Of a stretch of 64,000 bases of DNA, positions 26,291 to 35,908 are shown piece after piece. Every line of letters begins with the position of its first letter. Position 1 is the first letter of the stretch. The DNA is taken from positions 1-64,000 of the forward strand of contig NZ_JAMHGA010000023.1 of the NCBI RefSeq assembly GCF_023660105.1. Direction: 5' to 3'. The position numbers and the translations under genes were made by a program. Origin of the DNA: Desulfovibrio aminophilus. Lineage in GTDB: Bacteria; Desulfobacterota; Desulfovibrionia; Desulfovibrionales; Desulfovibrionaceae. The notes under the pieces were generated by a model. It saw only the letters and a program-made list of their open reading frames with translations, made no database searches and had not been told where the DNA came from.

Positions 26291-29200
26291 TCAGCCCGCC
26301 TGGGCCGGAGCCCCGGCCCCGTTCACGGTCCCGGCCGCGCCCTGGGGCGCGCTGTCCAGGGCCAGCTCCTGCAGCTCCTCCAGATACTTGCGCGAGTAGT
26401 CCAGATAGAAGGCCAGGGCCTTGGAGAAGTCCTTGCCCACCAGCCCGTCCAGGAAGAGCTGGCTGATCTCCCGGGCCTCCAGCAACACGTACTGGGAGAG
26501 GATGAAGACCTTGCGCTCCTCCTGGGTCATCTCCCGCAGACAATGCCGGAGCACGGCCTTGGCCCGGGGCTGATACCACCAGAAGTAGAGCAGGTCCAGG
26601 GCGTTGACCGCCACGATCTTGTCGAAGTCCCGGCCCTCGGAGGCGATGGCGGAGAGGAACTCCCGGGGCGACTCGAGCATGCGCAGCACGTCCTGGCGCG
26701 GGAAGAGCATCTCCAGCCGGGCATAGACCTTGAATATCTGCTCGATCTTGCCGGTGTAGTCCCAGCGGCGCATGCGCATGTTCTGGCCCCGGTCGGCCAG
26801 GCCCTCGATGACGGCGGCCACGGTGTCCGAGGAGAGCTTGGAGATGATCGCGGCCCACTGCTGGAGGATGGCGTGGACCCCGGCCACGCCGGCCCAGCCC
26901 AGGACGCAGCCGGCCACGTCGTTAAGGCCCAGGGCCACGGGGATGGCCAGGGCCGTGCGGAAGAGGTTGCCGATGACCGCAGTCTTCGGCAGGCCCCGGT
27001 GGATGTTGTGGGAGATGATGTACAGGGTGTTGACCACGTTGATCCAGGTGTAGAGCAGCACCGGGTTGGTCTCGGCGTTGATGCCGAAGAGATCGTCCAG
27101 GAGCCAGACCTTCACGACCACGTCCAGCAGCGGCACGGAAATGCCGGTGTAGAGCAGCGAGTCGGCCACCCGCTCCCAACTCACATAGTCCCTCCAGCGC
27201 AGCAGCGGGGAGCGGCGGAAGCCGCCCGAGCCGAGCACGGCCTGGATGACGTTGCGCACGCCGGTGATGGCGAACCAGATGAAGGCCCCGCCGTAGGCCA
27301 GCAGCCACCAGTCCTGGGAGAGGACGAAGCTCAGGAAGGCGGGCACGAAGCCGAGAAATATCTTGAGCGCGTTCTTGAGCCAGCTGTTCAGGTAACGCAG
27401 CGGAATGGCCCGGTGGGACTCCGCCGACTCACAGGGATTGTAGGCCGAGGGCGGGTCTTTCTGCACCCCGCCCAGGGTATGGATGTTGCTCTCTTCCGGC
27501 CGGGAGGCGATGAAGTCGCGGATGACCCAGTCGCGGCTGATCCGGCTGAAGATCAGGCGCCCGCCCGGCAGGCGGTTGATGAACGCCAGCGCGCGGCGCA
27601 GCGCCGGTCCGACATCCTCCCTGGGACAGACGGTTTCACGCAGGAGGGCCTTGGCCCGCACGGGGATGCGCCGCCGGGTGGAGCGGCCGGAGTCCAGGGC
27701 CCTCTGTCCCCTGGGCGGCAGGGTTTCGCGGACCACGTACCCCATGCCGTGCAGCCGGTGGGACTGGCCCGTGGAGTCGGTGCCCACGCGCGACATGAGC
27801 GGGGTGTGCTTGTAGTAGGACTGGAATCCGGGAATGTCGCAGAGGATGCGCTCCAGCACGCGCACGCGCTCGGCCGCGTCCGGCGCGTCCGAGGTCTCGG
27901 CCTTGCGGATGACGCCCTGGATGAAACGCTTCAGGCGCACCACGTTCTGGGAATTGATGGCCGCCTGGAGTTCCAGGATGCGCTCGTTGTCCGCGGCCTT
28001 GCCCGTGGCGCAGTCCTTGAGGTTGAAGACCTCCAGATGGGTCACGCGTCCCTGGCAGCCGTAGAGGATCTCCAGCACGTCCTCGGCGCGCAGGCGGGAT
28101 AGGCTCAGGATGACGCGGAAGCCCGCGTGCAGCTGGGTCAGGCCCTCGGCCAGCTCGGCGGGCCCCAGGGTCAGGAGCCAGGGCACCTCCGGCCCGTCGG
28201 CCGGCACGTTGGGATCGGGCAGGCCCGGGTTGCGGCCGGGCTCCAGGTAGGCCTCGATGATCGATTCCGGGGTCTGGTCGTTCATGTCCCGCACGAGGTC
28301 GTCGAGCCTGCGGCGTTCCTCGGTATCCGGCAGGGCGCAATAGGCCGAGAGCCGCTCGGCCCGCTCGGCGAAGAGCGGGGCCACGGCGTCGTGGATGAAC
28401 TTGCCCAGGTGCAGGAGGGAGGCCTGGCCCGTGCCGATGGAGGCCAGGAAGTCTTCCTTCTCCAGGGGCTCCAGCCGGATGCCGAAGCGCTCGTTGAGGA
28501 CCAGGCGGTGGACCGAGTTGAAGGCCTCGAAGACACGCATGACGTAGCGCTGGTGGTACTGGGAGACCTTCTGGCCCTCGGCCATGAAGGCGGCCACCTG
28601 GGGATCGTCCAGGAAGCGCAGGTATTCCTGGGTGTCGGTGTTCTCGCGCGAGGACAGGACGAGCTTCAGGTAGCGGCCCCGGAAGCGCGGCGAAAACTCG
28701 ATGCCGATGCGCACGGTCATGCCCATGATGGCGGCGGCTTCGAGGAGCTCCTCGGCCACCTCCTTGGTCACATAGTTGTAGTAGATGACCGTGAGCCGCC
28801 GGATGCCCTTGATCCAGGCGTCCATGATGAGGTGGGTGGCGGACTTGCGGCCCTTGGTGTTGGCGTCGTGGACGTGGTCGTCGAAGGCGACCTGGTTCCA
28901 CTCCTCGGGCATCTCGATGAGATGGTACTTGCGGAGTTGAGCCCGGATCACCCGGGGCTTGCCCGTGGCCGAGACGCGGAAGTCGCGGGCCAGCTTGAGC
29001 TGGGCCACGTGGCCGCCCTTGCCGCGCACGAGCTCCTTCATGATCTGCAGGAGCACGCGGGCGGTGTTGCGCCGCAAACTGCTGGTGGCCGTGGTCAGGA
29101 CCTCGTCGCGCAGGGTGCGCAGGGCGTCCAGGCGGTCCTCGGTGCGGCCGGTCTCCAGGGAGCCGAGCAGGTGCACGACCGCGTAGGCCACGCGCAGGCC

Positions 29201-29371
29201 CTTGGTGGCGGCCATTTCCTTGATGCCGTGGGGGTGGAGATAGGAGGACAGGAGCTTTTTGAGGCTCGGGTAGTCCTTGCGGCTCAACACGTCGTTGACG
29301 ATGTTGAGCAGGTCGAAATCCCGCGTGTCGAAGTACCCGCGGGGAAGCTTGTGGAACTGCCCCGAATCCAT
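26291..29371 (-). CDS. Large membrane protein of unknown function (1026 aa)
   Basis: Not recognised. The N-terminal 650 residues are soluble and mostly helical; a segment at about 164-227 (FDDHVHDANTKGRKSATHLI to MTVRIGIEFS) is loosely like a PHP-type metal hydrolase motif order (D-HxH, GIE). Residues about 660-850 hold four or five hydrophobic helices, one with NPVLLYTWINVVNTLYIIS; the last 170 residues are soluble. The ATG at 29371 is used here; a GTG at 29461 would add 30 Arg/Gly-rich residues. A TTGACA box lies on the - strand at 29515-29510 without a convincing -10. Stands alone between the RND operon and the binding-protein operon. Confidence 0.7.
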   Translation of the reverse strand: MDSGQFHKLPRGYFDTRDFDLLNIVNDVLSRKDYPSLKKLLSSYLHPHGIKEMAATKGLRVAYAVVHLLGSLETGRTEDRLDALRTLRDEVLTTATSSLRRNTARVLLQIMKELVRGKGGHVAQLKLARDFRVSATGKPRVIRAQLRKYHLIEMPEEWNQVAFDDHVHDANTKGRKSATHLIMDAWIKGIRRLTVIYYNYVTKEVAEELLEAAAIMGMTVRIGIEFSPRFRGRYLKLVLSSRENTDTQEYLRFLDDPQVAAFMAEGQKVSQYHQRYVMRVFEAFNSVHRLVLNERFGIRLEPLEKEDFLASIGTGQASLLHLGKFIHDAVAPLFAERAERLSAYCALPDTEERRRLDDLVRDMNDQTPESIIEAYLEPGRNPGLPDPNVPADGPEVPWLLTLGPAELAEGLTQLHAGFRVILSLSRLRAEDVLEILYGCQGRVTHLEVFNLKDCATGKAADNERILELQAAINSQNVVRLKRFIQGVIRKAETSDAPDAAERVRVLERILCDIPGFQSYYKHTPLMSRVGTDSTGQSHRLHGMGYVVRETLPPRGQRALDSGRSTRRRIPVRAKALLRETVCPREDVGPALRRALAFINRLPGGRLIFSRISRDWVIRDFIASRPEESNIHTLGGVQKDPPSAYNPCESAESHRAIPLRYLNSWLKNALKIFLGFVPAFLSFVLSQDWWLLAYGGAFIWFAITGVRNVIQAVLGSGGFRRSPLLRWRDYVSWERVADSLLYTGISVPLLDVVVKVWLLDDLFGINAETNPVLLYTWINVVNTLYIISHNIHRGLPKTAVIGNLFRTALAIPVALGLNDVAGCVLGWAGVAGVHAILQQWAAIISKLSSDTVAAVIEGLADRGQNMRMRRWDYTGKIEQIFKVYARLEMLFPRQDVLRMLESPREFLSAIASEGRDFDKIVAVNALDLLYFWWYQPRAKAVLRHCLREMTQEERKVFILSQYVLLEAREISQLFLDGLVGKDFSKALAFYLDYSRKYLEELQELALDSAPQGAAGTVNGAGAPAQAG

Positions 29372-29580
29372 GCGCGAAAGCCCGCCCCTCTTCCGGCCGG
29401 AAGGCCGCGCCGGACCAGCCTCCGCCGCGACGCCCCCCCGGAGAACGAAATCCAACGCCACGGCATGGCGGCGTTCTTTTTTTCACAACCTCCGCATCTT
29501 TTGCCTTGCTGTCAAGCCAAAAAGAGCGCCAACCCATCCTCTCGACGGGAAAAAACGCCCTCGGGAGGCTGGAACGGGCC

Positions 29581-32500
29581 CTATTCGGCCCCGCCGGCCT
29601 CGCGCGCCCGCCCGAAGAAACGGTCCAGCACGCGCTGCAGGCGATCCAGGTAGATGTAGTACACCGGGGTCAGATAGAGGGTCAGGAGCTGGGACACGAT
29701 CAGGCCGCCGACCACGGCCAGACCCAGGGGCCGCCGGGACTCGGCGCCCGCGCCGAAGCCGATGGCGATGGGCAGGGTGCCCATGAGCGCGGCCATGGTG
29801 GTCATCATGATCGGCCGGAAGCGCACCAGCGCGCCCTCGAAGATGGACTGCTCCGCGCCCTTGCCCTCCTTGCGCTCGGCCTCCACCGCGAAGTCGATCA
29901 TCATGATCGCGTTCTTCTTCACGATGCCGATGAGCATGATGATGCCCACGAAGCCGTAGATGTCCAGGTCCAGGCGGAAGAGCAGCAGGGTCAGCAGCGC
30001 GCCCACGCCCGCGGCCGGCAGGCCGGAGAGGATGGTCAGGGGGTGGATGAAGCTCTCGTAGAGCACGCCGAGCACGATGTAGATGACGATGATGGAGAGG
30101 ACGACCAGGGCCAGCAGGCCCTTGAACGAGGACTGGAAGGCCTGGGCCGTGCCCTGGAAGCTCGTGGCGAAGGTGCCGGGCAGCATCTCCGCGGCCAGGC
30201 CCTGGACCCGGGGCATGGCGTCGCCCAGGGACAGGCCGGGAGCCAGGTTGAAGGACACGGTCACGGAGGGCATCTGGCCGGTGTGGTTGATGGACTGCGG
30301 CCCGACCCCCACGCCCACCTTGGTCAGGGCGTCCAGCGGGACCAGCGCCCCGCTCTTGCCGCGGATGTAGAGCAGCGAGAGGGCCGCCGGGTCGGCCTGG
30401 TACTTCGGCAGAAGCTCCATCTGCACCGGGTAGTCGTTGGTGCTGGCGTAGATGGTCGAGACTTCCCGCGTGCTGAAGGCCGAGGACAGGGCGTCCTCGA
30501 TCTGGAAGGCCGTGACGCCCAGGGCCGCGGCCCGGTCGCGGTCGATGTCCAGGGTGACCTCGGGGTTGGAGATCTCCAGGTCGCTGCTCACGTCCTGCAG
30601 GCCGGGGATGTCGTGCATGCGGGCCTCGAAGGCCGCCGCGTACTGGTAGAGCTCCTCGGTGTCGGGGTTCTGGAGCGTGAACTGGTAGAGGCCGCGGGAG
30701 GAGCGGCCGCCCACGTTGATGGACGGAGGCACCACGAGCATGACCCGCAGGCCGGAGATGGCCGCGAGCTTGCCGCGCATGGACTGCACGAACTGCTGGG
30801 CCGAGAGGGGCCGCTTGCCGCGCGGCTTGAGCCGGATGATCACGCGGCCGTTGTTGCCCGAGGCGTTGGGGCCGCCCGCGCCCACCAGGGTGGTGTAGCT
30901 GTCCACGTTGGGATCCGCCCGGAGCATGTCGTTGACGAGCTTGTGCCGGGCCACCATCTCCTCGTAGGACACGCCCTGCTCGGCCAGGGTCGAGCCCATG
31001 ACCTGGCCGGTGTCCTCGGAGGGCAGGAAGCCCTTGGGCGTGACGGCGAAGAGCCAGGCCGTGAGGGCCAGCAGGCCCAGGGAGGCGTAGAGGGTCAGGC
31101 GGCGACGGCGGATCACGGAGCGCAGGGTCCGCTCATAGAAGGCCAGGGAGCGGTCGAAGAAGCGCTCGGAGAAATCGAAGAGGCGGCTCCTGGGCTTCTC
31201 GGCCTCGCCCGCGTGGTGTGCCTTGAGGCCCAGGGAGCAGAGCATGGGCGTGAGGCTCAGGGAGACGAAGCCGGAGATGAGGATGGCGGCCATGATGGTC
31301 ACGGAGAATTCGTGGAACAGGCGGCCCACCACTCCGCCCATGAAGAACACCGGGATGAAGACCGCGGCCAGGGAGATGGTCATGGACAGGATGGTGAAGC
31401 TGATCTCCCGGGAGCCGTCGATGGCCGCCCGCAGGGGGCTTTTGCCCATCTCCAGGTGGCGGACGATGTTCTCCAGCATGACGATGGCGTCGTCCACCAC
31501 GAAGCCCACGGAGAGCGTCAGGGACATGAGCGAGATGTTGTTCAGCGAGAAGCCCATGACCTGCATGACCGCGAAGGTGCCCACGATGGACATGGGCAGG
31601 GCCAGGGAGGGGATGACCGTGGCCCTCAGGTTGCGCAGGAAGAGGAAGATGACCAGGATGACCAGGCAGACCGTGAGCAGAAGGGTGAACTTCACGTCCG
31701 ACACCGAGTCCCGGATGGACTCGGAGCGGTCGTAGAGCACGTCGATCTTCACCGCCTCCGGCATCTGGGCCCGGACCTTGGGCATGAGCTCCTTGATCTC
31801 GTCCACCAGGGCCACCGTGTTCGTCCCGGGCTGGCGCTGCACGGCCAGCACGAAGGCGGGCACGCCGTTGTACCAGTTGCCGCGCTTGGAGCTCTCCACG
31901 CTGTCGGAGACCAGGGCCACGTCCTGGAGCCGCACGGGCGAGCCGTTGCGGTAGGCCACGATGAGCGGGCGGTAGCCCTCGGCGCGCATGATCTGGCCCT
32001 CGGAGCGCACGGTGTAGGCCCGGCTGACCCCCTCCATGACGCCGGTGGGCAGGTTCACGTTGGCCTTGGACACGGCGTCGGCCAGCTCGTCGATGCCGAT
32101 CCGGCGGCTGGCCAGGGCCTCGGGGTCCACCTGGATGCGCACGGCGTACTTGGCCGAGCCGTAGATGTTCACCAGGGCCACGCCGTTGATCGACGAGATG
32201 CGCTGGGCCATGAGCGTGTCGGCGTACTCGTTGAGCTGCCACCTCGGCATGGTGTCCGAGGACACGGCCAGGTAGTAGATCGGCTGGTCCGCCGGGTTGA
32301 CCTTGCGCATGTAGGGCGGCGTGGTCATGTTGTCGGGCAGCTTGCGGGTGGCCACGGAGATGGCCGACTGCACGTCCAGGGCCGCGCCGTCCAGGTCGCG
32401 TTCGAGGTTGAACTGCAGGGTGATCCTGGTGGTGCCGAGGGTGTTGGCCGAACTCATGGAGTCCAGGCCCGCGATGGTCGAGAACTCGCGCTCCAGGGGC

Positions 32501-32694
32501 GCGGCCACCGAGGAGGCCATGGTCTCGGGCGAGGCCCCGGAAAGCTGGGCCGTGACCTGGATGGTGGGGAAGTCCACGTTCGGCAGGTCGGACACCGGCA
32601 GGGACCGGTAGGCCATGGCGCCGAAGATGAGGATGCCGAACATGACCAGGAGGGTCATGACCGGCCGCTCGATGAACAGCCGGGAGAGGTTCAC
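29581..32694 (-). CDS. RND efflux pump inner-membrane subunit (AcrB/MdtB type)
   Basis: 1037 residues, the family size. Starts MNLSRLFIERPVMTLLVMFG, typical of HAE1 pumps; TM4 carries the proton-relay pair in GFVVDDAIVMLENI (about residue 400). Two copies of the six-helix plus porter-domain layout are evident. It exports hydrophobic or amphiphilic compounds driven by protons, with the lipoprotein encoded upstream. The ATG overlaps the membrane fusion protein stop (ATGA). No outer-membrane TolC-type gene lies in this operon. Confidence 0.92.
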   Translation of the reverse strand: MNLSRLFIERPVMTLLVMFGILIFGAMAYRSLPVSDLPNVDFPTIQVTAQLSGASPETMASSVAAPLEREFSTIAGLDSMSSANTLGTTRITLQFNLERDLDGAALDVQSAISVATRKLPDNMTTPPYMRKVNPADQPIYYLAVSSDTMPRWQLNEYADTLMAQRISSINGVALVNIYGSAKYAVRIQVDPEALASRRIGIDELADAVSKANVNLPTGVMEGVSRAYTVRSEGQIMRAEGYRPLIVAYRNGSPVRLQDVALVSDSVESSKRGNWYNGVPAFVLAVQRQPGTNTVALVDEIKELMPKVRAQMPEAVKIDVLYDRSESIRDSVSDVKFTLLLTVCLVILVIFLFLRNLRATVIPSLALPMSIVGTFAVMQVMGFSLNNISLMSLTLSVGFVVDDAIVMLENIVRHLEMGKSPLRAAIDGSREISFTILSMTISLAAVFIPVFFMGGVVGRLFHEFSVTIMAAILISGFVSLSLTPMLCSLGLKAHHAGEAEKPRSRLFDFSERFFDRSLAFYERTLRSVIRRRRLTLYASLGLLALTAWLFAVTPKGFLPSEDTGQVMGSTLAEQGVSYEEMVARHKLVNDMLRADPNVDSYTTLVGAGGPNASGNNGRVIIRLKPRGKRPLSAQQFVQSMRGKLAAISGLRVMLVVPPSINVGGRSSRGLYQFTLQNPDTEELYQYAAAFEARMHDIPGLQDVSSDLEISNPEVTLDIDRDRAAALGVTAFQIEDALSSAFSTREVSTIYASTNDYPVQMELLPKYQADPAALSLLYIRGKSGALVPLDALTKVGVGVGPQSINHTGQMPSVTVSFNLAPGLSLGDAMPRVQGLAAEMLPGTFATSFQGTAQAFQSSFKGLLALVVLSIIVIYIVLGVLYESFIHPLTILSGLPAAGVGALLTLLLFRLDLDIYGFVGIIMLIGIVKKNAIMMIDFAVEAERKEGKGAEQSIFEGALVRFRPIMMTTMAALMGTLPIAIGFGAGAESRRPLGLAVVGGLIVSQLLTLYLTPVYYIYLDRLQRVLDRFFGRAREAGGAE

Positions 32695-33860
32695 GGCTTG
32701 GCCCCTTCGCCGCCGGCCGGGGCCGGGCCGGGCTTGGCCGCCTGCACCGGGGCGCCGGGCACCAGGCGGATCTGGCCCTCGGTGACCACGGTCTCCCCGC
32801 CCTCCAGGCCGGACTCGATGATCGTCAGGCCGTCCTCGATGGTTCCGGCGGTCACGGGCCGCAGTTCGGCCGTGTTCTGGGCGGTCACCACGTAGACATA
32901 CTGCCCCTTGTTCCCGGCCTGCACGGCCCGGGACGGAACCACCACCACGCCCTCGCGGGCGGTGAGCCCCAGGGTCGCGCGCACGAACTGGCCGGGCCAG
33001 AGCAGAAGCTTCTCGTTGGCGAAGGAGGCCTTGAGCTTGATGGTGCCGGTGGTCTTGTCCACGGTGTTGTCCAGGGAGGCCAGCACGCCGGACTCCAGGA
33101 GCGAGCCGTCCGAGGACGAGGCGGCCTCCACGGGCAGGGAGCCCTCGCCCATGCGGCGGAGGATGGCCGTGACGTGCTGCTCGGGCACGGAGAAGGTCAC
33201 GTAGATCGGCTTCAGCTGGTTGATCACGGCCAGGTCGCGGTCGTCGTTGGCCTTGATGACGTTGCCCTGGGTGACCAGGATGTGGCCCACGCGGCCGTCG
33301 ATGGGCGAGGAGATCAGGGTGTAGGAGAGGTCCAGCTCCCGGCTCTCCAGCTCGGCCTGGTCCACGCGCAGGGTGGCGGCCAGGGACTTGGCGTTGGCCT
33401 CGGTCTGGTCGTACTGCTCCCGGCTGATGACGCTCTTCTCGATGAGCCCGGAATAGCGGCGCAGGTCGTCGCTGGCCTTCTTGAGCAGGACCTGATCCCG
33501 GTCCAGCTTGGCCCTGGCCTCGCGCACGGCGGCCTCATAGGGCCGGGGGTCGATGCGGAAGAGCGCGTCGCCCTGGCGCACGTCCTGGCCGTCATGCACG
33601 AACTGCTCCAGGATCTGGCCGCCCAGGCGGGCCTTGATGGCCACCGAGGCGTAGGCCTCCACCGTGCCCACGGCCTTGAGGACCACGGGCATGGTGCGCT
33701 TCTCGGCCGTGGCCACGGAGACCGGAACGGCCTTCTTGCCCTTGTTCTCGCCCCCGCCGCAGCCGGACAGCAGAAGCAGGAGCGAGAGGACCGGAAGCAG
33801 GAAGCGGAACGGGAGACGGGCCGCGCGCGGCGACCTCGCGAGGGGCGTGGGGGTGGTCAC
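32691..33860 (-). CDS. RND periplasmic adaptor lipoprotein (AcrA/MdtA type)
   Basis: 389 residues. A lipoprotein signal with lipobox LLSGC (cysteine near residue 33) is followed by the HlyD-family order: barrel-sandwich start VEAYASVAIKARLGGQI, helical hairpin, then the lipoyl half (SPIDGRVGHILVTQGNVI) and C-terminal beta-barrel. It links the pump to an outer-membrane channel. The start is GTG at 33860, overlapping the tetR stop as GTGA with a GGAGG box 6 bases before; a longer reading into tetR gives only Pro/Gly-rich residues. Confidence 0.9.
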   Translation of the reverse strand: MTTPTPLARSPRAARLPFRFLLPVLSLLLLLSGCGGGENKGKKAVPVSVATAEKRTMPVVLKAVGTVEAYASVAIKARLGGQILEQFVHDGQDVRQGDALFRIDPRPYEAAVREARAKLDRDQVLLKKASDDLRRYSGLIEKSVISREQYDQTEANAKSLAATLRVDQAELESRELDLSYTLISSPIDGRVGHILVTQGNVIKANDDRDLAVINQLKPIYVTFSVPEQHVTAILRRMGEGSLPVEAASSSDGSLLESGVLASLDNTVDKTTGTIKLKASFANEKLLLWPGQFVRATLGLTAREGVVVVPSRAVQAGNKGQYVYVVTAQNTAELRPVTAGTIEDGLTIIESGLEGGETVVTEGQIRLVPGAPVQAAKPGPAPAGGEGAKP

Positions 33861-34495
33861 GGTCGTCCTCCCGCGCGGTCGGCGCGGCGGTAATTTGCAA
33901 CGGCTGACAGGGAAAAGGCCAGGATGTGGTCCGCCAGCTCCTCCAGGCCCTGGCGGTCGAAGCGGAGCGAGGGGTGGATGCGCCGGACCACCTCGCGGGA
34001 ACGGAAGAAATGCTGGCATTGGGCCGCGACGCTCAGGCCGCAGAAGAGCACGGCGCGGTCGTCCAGATCCGGCCCGCCCACCTCGCGGACCATCTCCTGC
34101 AGGAGGTCGGACATGGGGCGGATGGCGCGCCGGACGAGCTCGTCCAGGGCCTCGGTGGGCTCGAACATCTCGCGGGTCATGAGCCTGCCGAACCAGGAGC
34201 CCCGGCCCTCGCCGTGGAAGCGGAAGATGAAGGAGCGGATGAAGGCCCGCAGGCGCTCCTCGGGCGGATGGTCCGGGCCGGGATCGGGCGGGTGGTCGCG
34301 GATGCTCTCCTCGAAGGCCGCCTGCAGGACCTCCTCGTAGAGGCTCCGCTTGTTCCCGAAGTGATACTTCACCGAGGCCACGTTGGCCTTGGCCCTGGCG
34401 CAGATCTCGCGCACGGTGGCCGCGCGGAATCCCTTGCGGGATATGATTTCCCCGGCGGCGCGCAGAAGCCGCTCGCGGGTTCCGTCCTGAGTCAT
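33857..34495 (-). CDS. TetR-family regulator of the RND pump (CerR-like)
   Basis: 212 residues. The N-terminal HTH (MTQDGTRERLLRAAGEIISRKG, then AATVREICARAKANVASVKYHFGNKRSLY) is classic TetR; the long C-terminal domain with a conserved MTREMFEPTEALDELV segment matches the CerR/DUF1956 subgroup. It is first in the operon and overlaps the adaptor gene, so it most likely represses its own operon. A 12-bp palindrome lies 34 bases upstream of its ATG. Confidence 0.9.
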   Translation of the reverse strand: MTQDGTRERLLRAAGEIISRKGFRAATVREICARAKANVASVKYHFGNKRSLYEEVLQAAFEESIRDHPPDPGPDHPPEERLRAFIRSFIFRFHGEGRGSWFGRLMTREMFEPTEALDELVRRAIRPMSDLLQEMVREVGGPDLDDRAVLFCGLSVAAQCQHFFRSREVVRRIHPSLRFDRQGLEELADHILAFSLSAVANYRRADRAGGRP

Positions 34496-34528
34496 GCGAT
34501 GCCCCCTCCCCGCTCGGCGGGCAGGTTG

Positions 34529-34540
34529 AAACAGTTGTTT
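34529..34540. promoter_or_regulatory. Palindromic operator candidate upstream of tetR
   Basis: AAACA-GT-TGTTT is a perfect inverted repeat, 34 bases before the tetR start. Position and symmetry fit an autoregulatory TetR site. Confidence 0.45.
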
Positions 34541-34641
34541 ATGGCGGCGCACGGCGGCTGTCAAAGGAATTCTCGGCGCGGGGCCGAGAAAATCAGAGCG
34601 TTCGTGAGGGTTCCGACGGCGGAGGGGGTTCCGCCCGGAAA

Positions 34642-34669
34642 CGGCGGCGCGGGCCTTTCCGCGCCGCCG
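34642..34669 (-). terminator. Terminator after the DUF169 gene
   Basis: An 11-bp GC stem (34669-34659 with 34652-34642) with a 6-base loop and a short T run (TTTCC) on the - strand, 12 bases after the stop. Confidence 0.55.
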
Positions 34670-34680
34670 GGACAGGCGGG

Positions 34681-35457
34681 TCAGGACTTCTTGAAGATGA
34701 TCAGCGGGCAGTTCTTGCAGACGTCCGCGCCCGGGAAGTGGTCGCCGGGGCGGGTGATGGCGCCGCTGCCCAGCTCGCGCTTGCGGGTCAGCAGGCGCTC
34801 CACCGTGGGAACCAGGGCCTCGCCCTGAAGCACGAAGTTGATTTCCCCGCGCTCGGTCTTGCCCGCATTGTACGAGCCCGAGCAGGCCGGCAGGAGGTTG
34901 GCGCTCTTCTCCAGGTAGGAGTAGACGTTGCCGCCGCAGGCCGAGGAGTTCATGGTGATGTTCGAGCGCAGCGGGTGCTGGTCCATGGCCGCCATGTAGT
35001 CCACGCAGAGGTGGTAGGCCTGCATGTTGTCGCAGTAGAAGTGCACCGTGGACGGCGGCAGGGTGGCGTCGCCCAGGGGACCCACGGAGACGGCCTTGAG
35101 TTCGCCCAGGGGCAGGCGGGCCTTGGAGCGCACGAAGCGCTCGGCCTGCTCGGCGTCGCGGCAGTACTTGAGGTGGCTCTTGATCTCGTTCTCGTCGATC
35201 TCCTTCCAGCCGAAGCTGACCAGGGCGTTGGAGCAGCCCAGGGTCTCCTTGGCGCCGAGCACGGTCTGGCCCTTCATGCGCGCGGCGATCTCCCACTGGC
35301 AGAAGGTCATGGGCTTCACCGGCACGTAGAACTCGGTCCCGGCCTTGAAGCGCTCCAGTTCCTCGTCATCGAAGAAGAAATGCACGGCCACGGGGTAGTG
35401 GTAGAGGCGCAGCTCCTCCATGAGCGCGCGCTGCATGTCCTGATACGAAAGCGGCAT
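34681..35457 (-). CDS. DUF169 domain protein
   Basis: 258 residues. The layout (PVAVHFFFDDEE, CQWEIAARMKGQTVLGAKETLGCSNA, SACGGNVYSYLEK, C-terminal CKNCPLIIF) matches DUF169 proteins, common in anaerobes and archaea and of unknown function. Seven or more conserved-looking cysteines suggest a metal or Fe-S site. An AAGGAGGACGATC box precedes the ATG at 35457. A single-gene unit: terminator downstream, long gap upstream, divergent from the riboswitch operon. Confidence 0.8.
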   Translation of the reverse strand: MPLSYQDMQRALMEELRLYHYPVAVHFFFDDEELERFKAGTEFYVPVKPMTFCQWEIAARMKGQTVLGAKETLGCSNALVSFGWKEIDENEIKSHLKYCRDAEQAERFVRSKARLPLGELKAVSVGPLGDATLPPSTVHFYCDNMQAYHLCVDYMAAMDQHPLRSNITMNSSACGGNVYSYLEKSANLLPACSGSYNAGKTERGEINFVLQGEALVPTVERLLTRKRELGSGAITRPGDHFPGADVCKNCPLIIFKKS

Positions 35458-35667
35458 GATCGTCCTCCTTGTGCTGTTGTCGTCGACGCCGAACGTGTTT
35501 CAGGTATTCAAGGCCAGTGGTACGAAACAAGACCCGAGGTCAAGGAAAATCGCTCATTGTGAAAAGAAAGACGCATAATCATCTTCAGCCGAAGCAATTT
35601 CAAACTGAAACCAGCGCGACATTGCGCGAAAGGGAACGATCACACCCAGAGACGAACCAATGCGTAC

Positions 35668-35695
35668 TGTCACGCCACATCTGTAATGCGTGACA
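35668..35695. repeat. Inverted repeat TGTCACGC/GCGTGACA
   Basis: Perfect 8-bp arms (35668-35675 and 35688-35695) separated by 12 bases, about 60 bases upstream of the -35 box of the riboswitch operon. May be a regulator site or a small RNA hairpin. Confidence 0.35.
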
Positions 35696-35757
35696 TCGAA
35701 TGCGGCGCTCTGGCGGCCGCACCCTTTCGGCCCGGTTCCAGATCCGGTCGGAAATCC

Positions 35758-35786
35758 TTGACAACGGCGGGAATCGCCCTTAGTGT
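35758..35786 (+). promoter_or_regulatory. Sigma-70 promoter of the riboswitch operon
   Basis: A perfect TTGACA (35758-35763), a 17-base spacer and TAGTGT (35781-35786). The predicted start near 35793 is just before the P1 stem of the riboswitch, which supports both calls. Confidence 0.7.
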
Positions 35787-35796
35787 CGATTCCGTC

Positions 35797-35893
35797 GAAG
35801 GGGAGTAGCTCTTTCGGGCAAGGTCAACAATACTGGCGCCGCCCATCGGCGCTTGGCCTTGCCGTCGGTTCCCGACCGATGAGCCAGACCTTC
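35797..35893 (+). ncRNA. yybP-ykoY manganese riboswitch
   Basis: The conserved L1 segment GGGGAGTAGC (35800-35809) follows the P1 5' strand GAAGG (35797-35801); the L3-side segment GTCAACAATACTGG (35823-35836) and the distal GATGAGCCAGACCTTC (35878-35893), whose CCTTC closes P1, are present. This pattern is that of the yybP-ykoY class, which senses Mn2+ and typically precedes metal-export genes, including terC/alx. A TerC-family gene is indeed in the operon. Confidence 0.85.
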
Positions 35894-35908
35894 CGCGTGA
35901 GAAATCAT

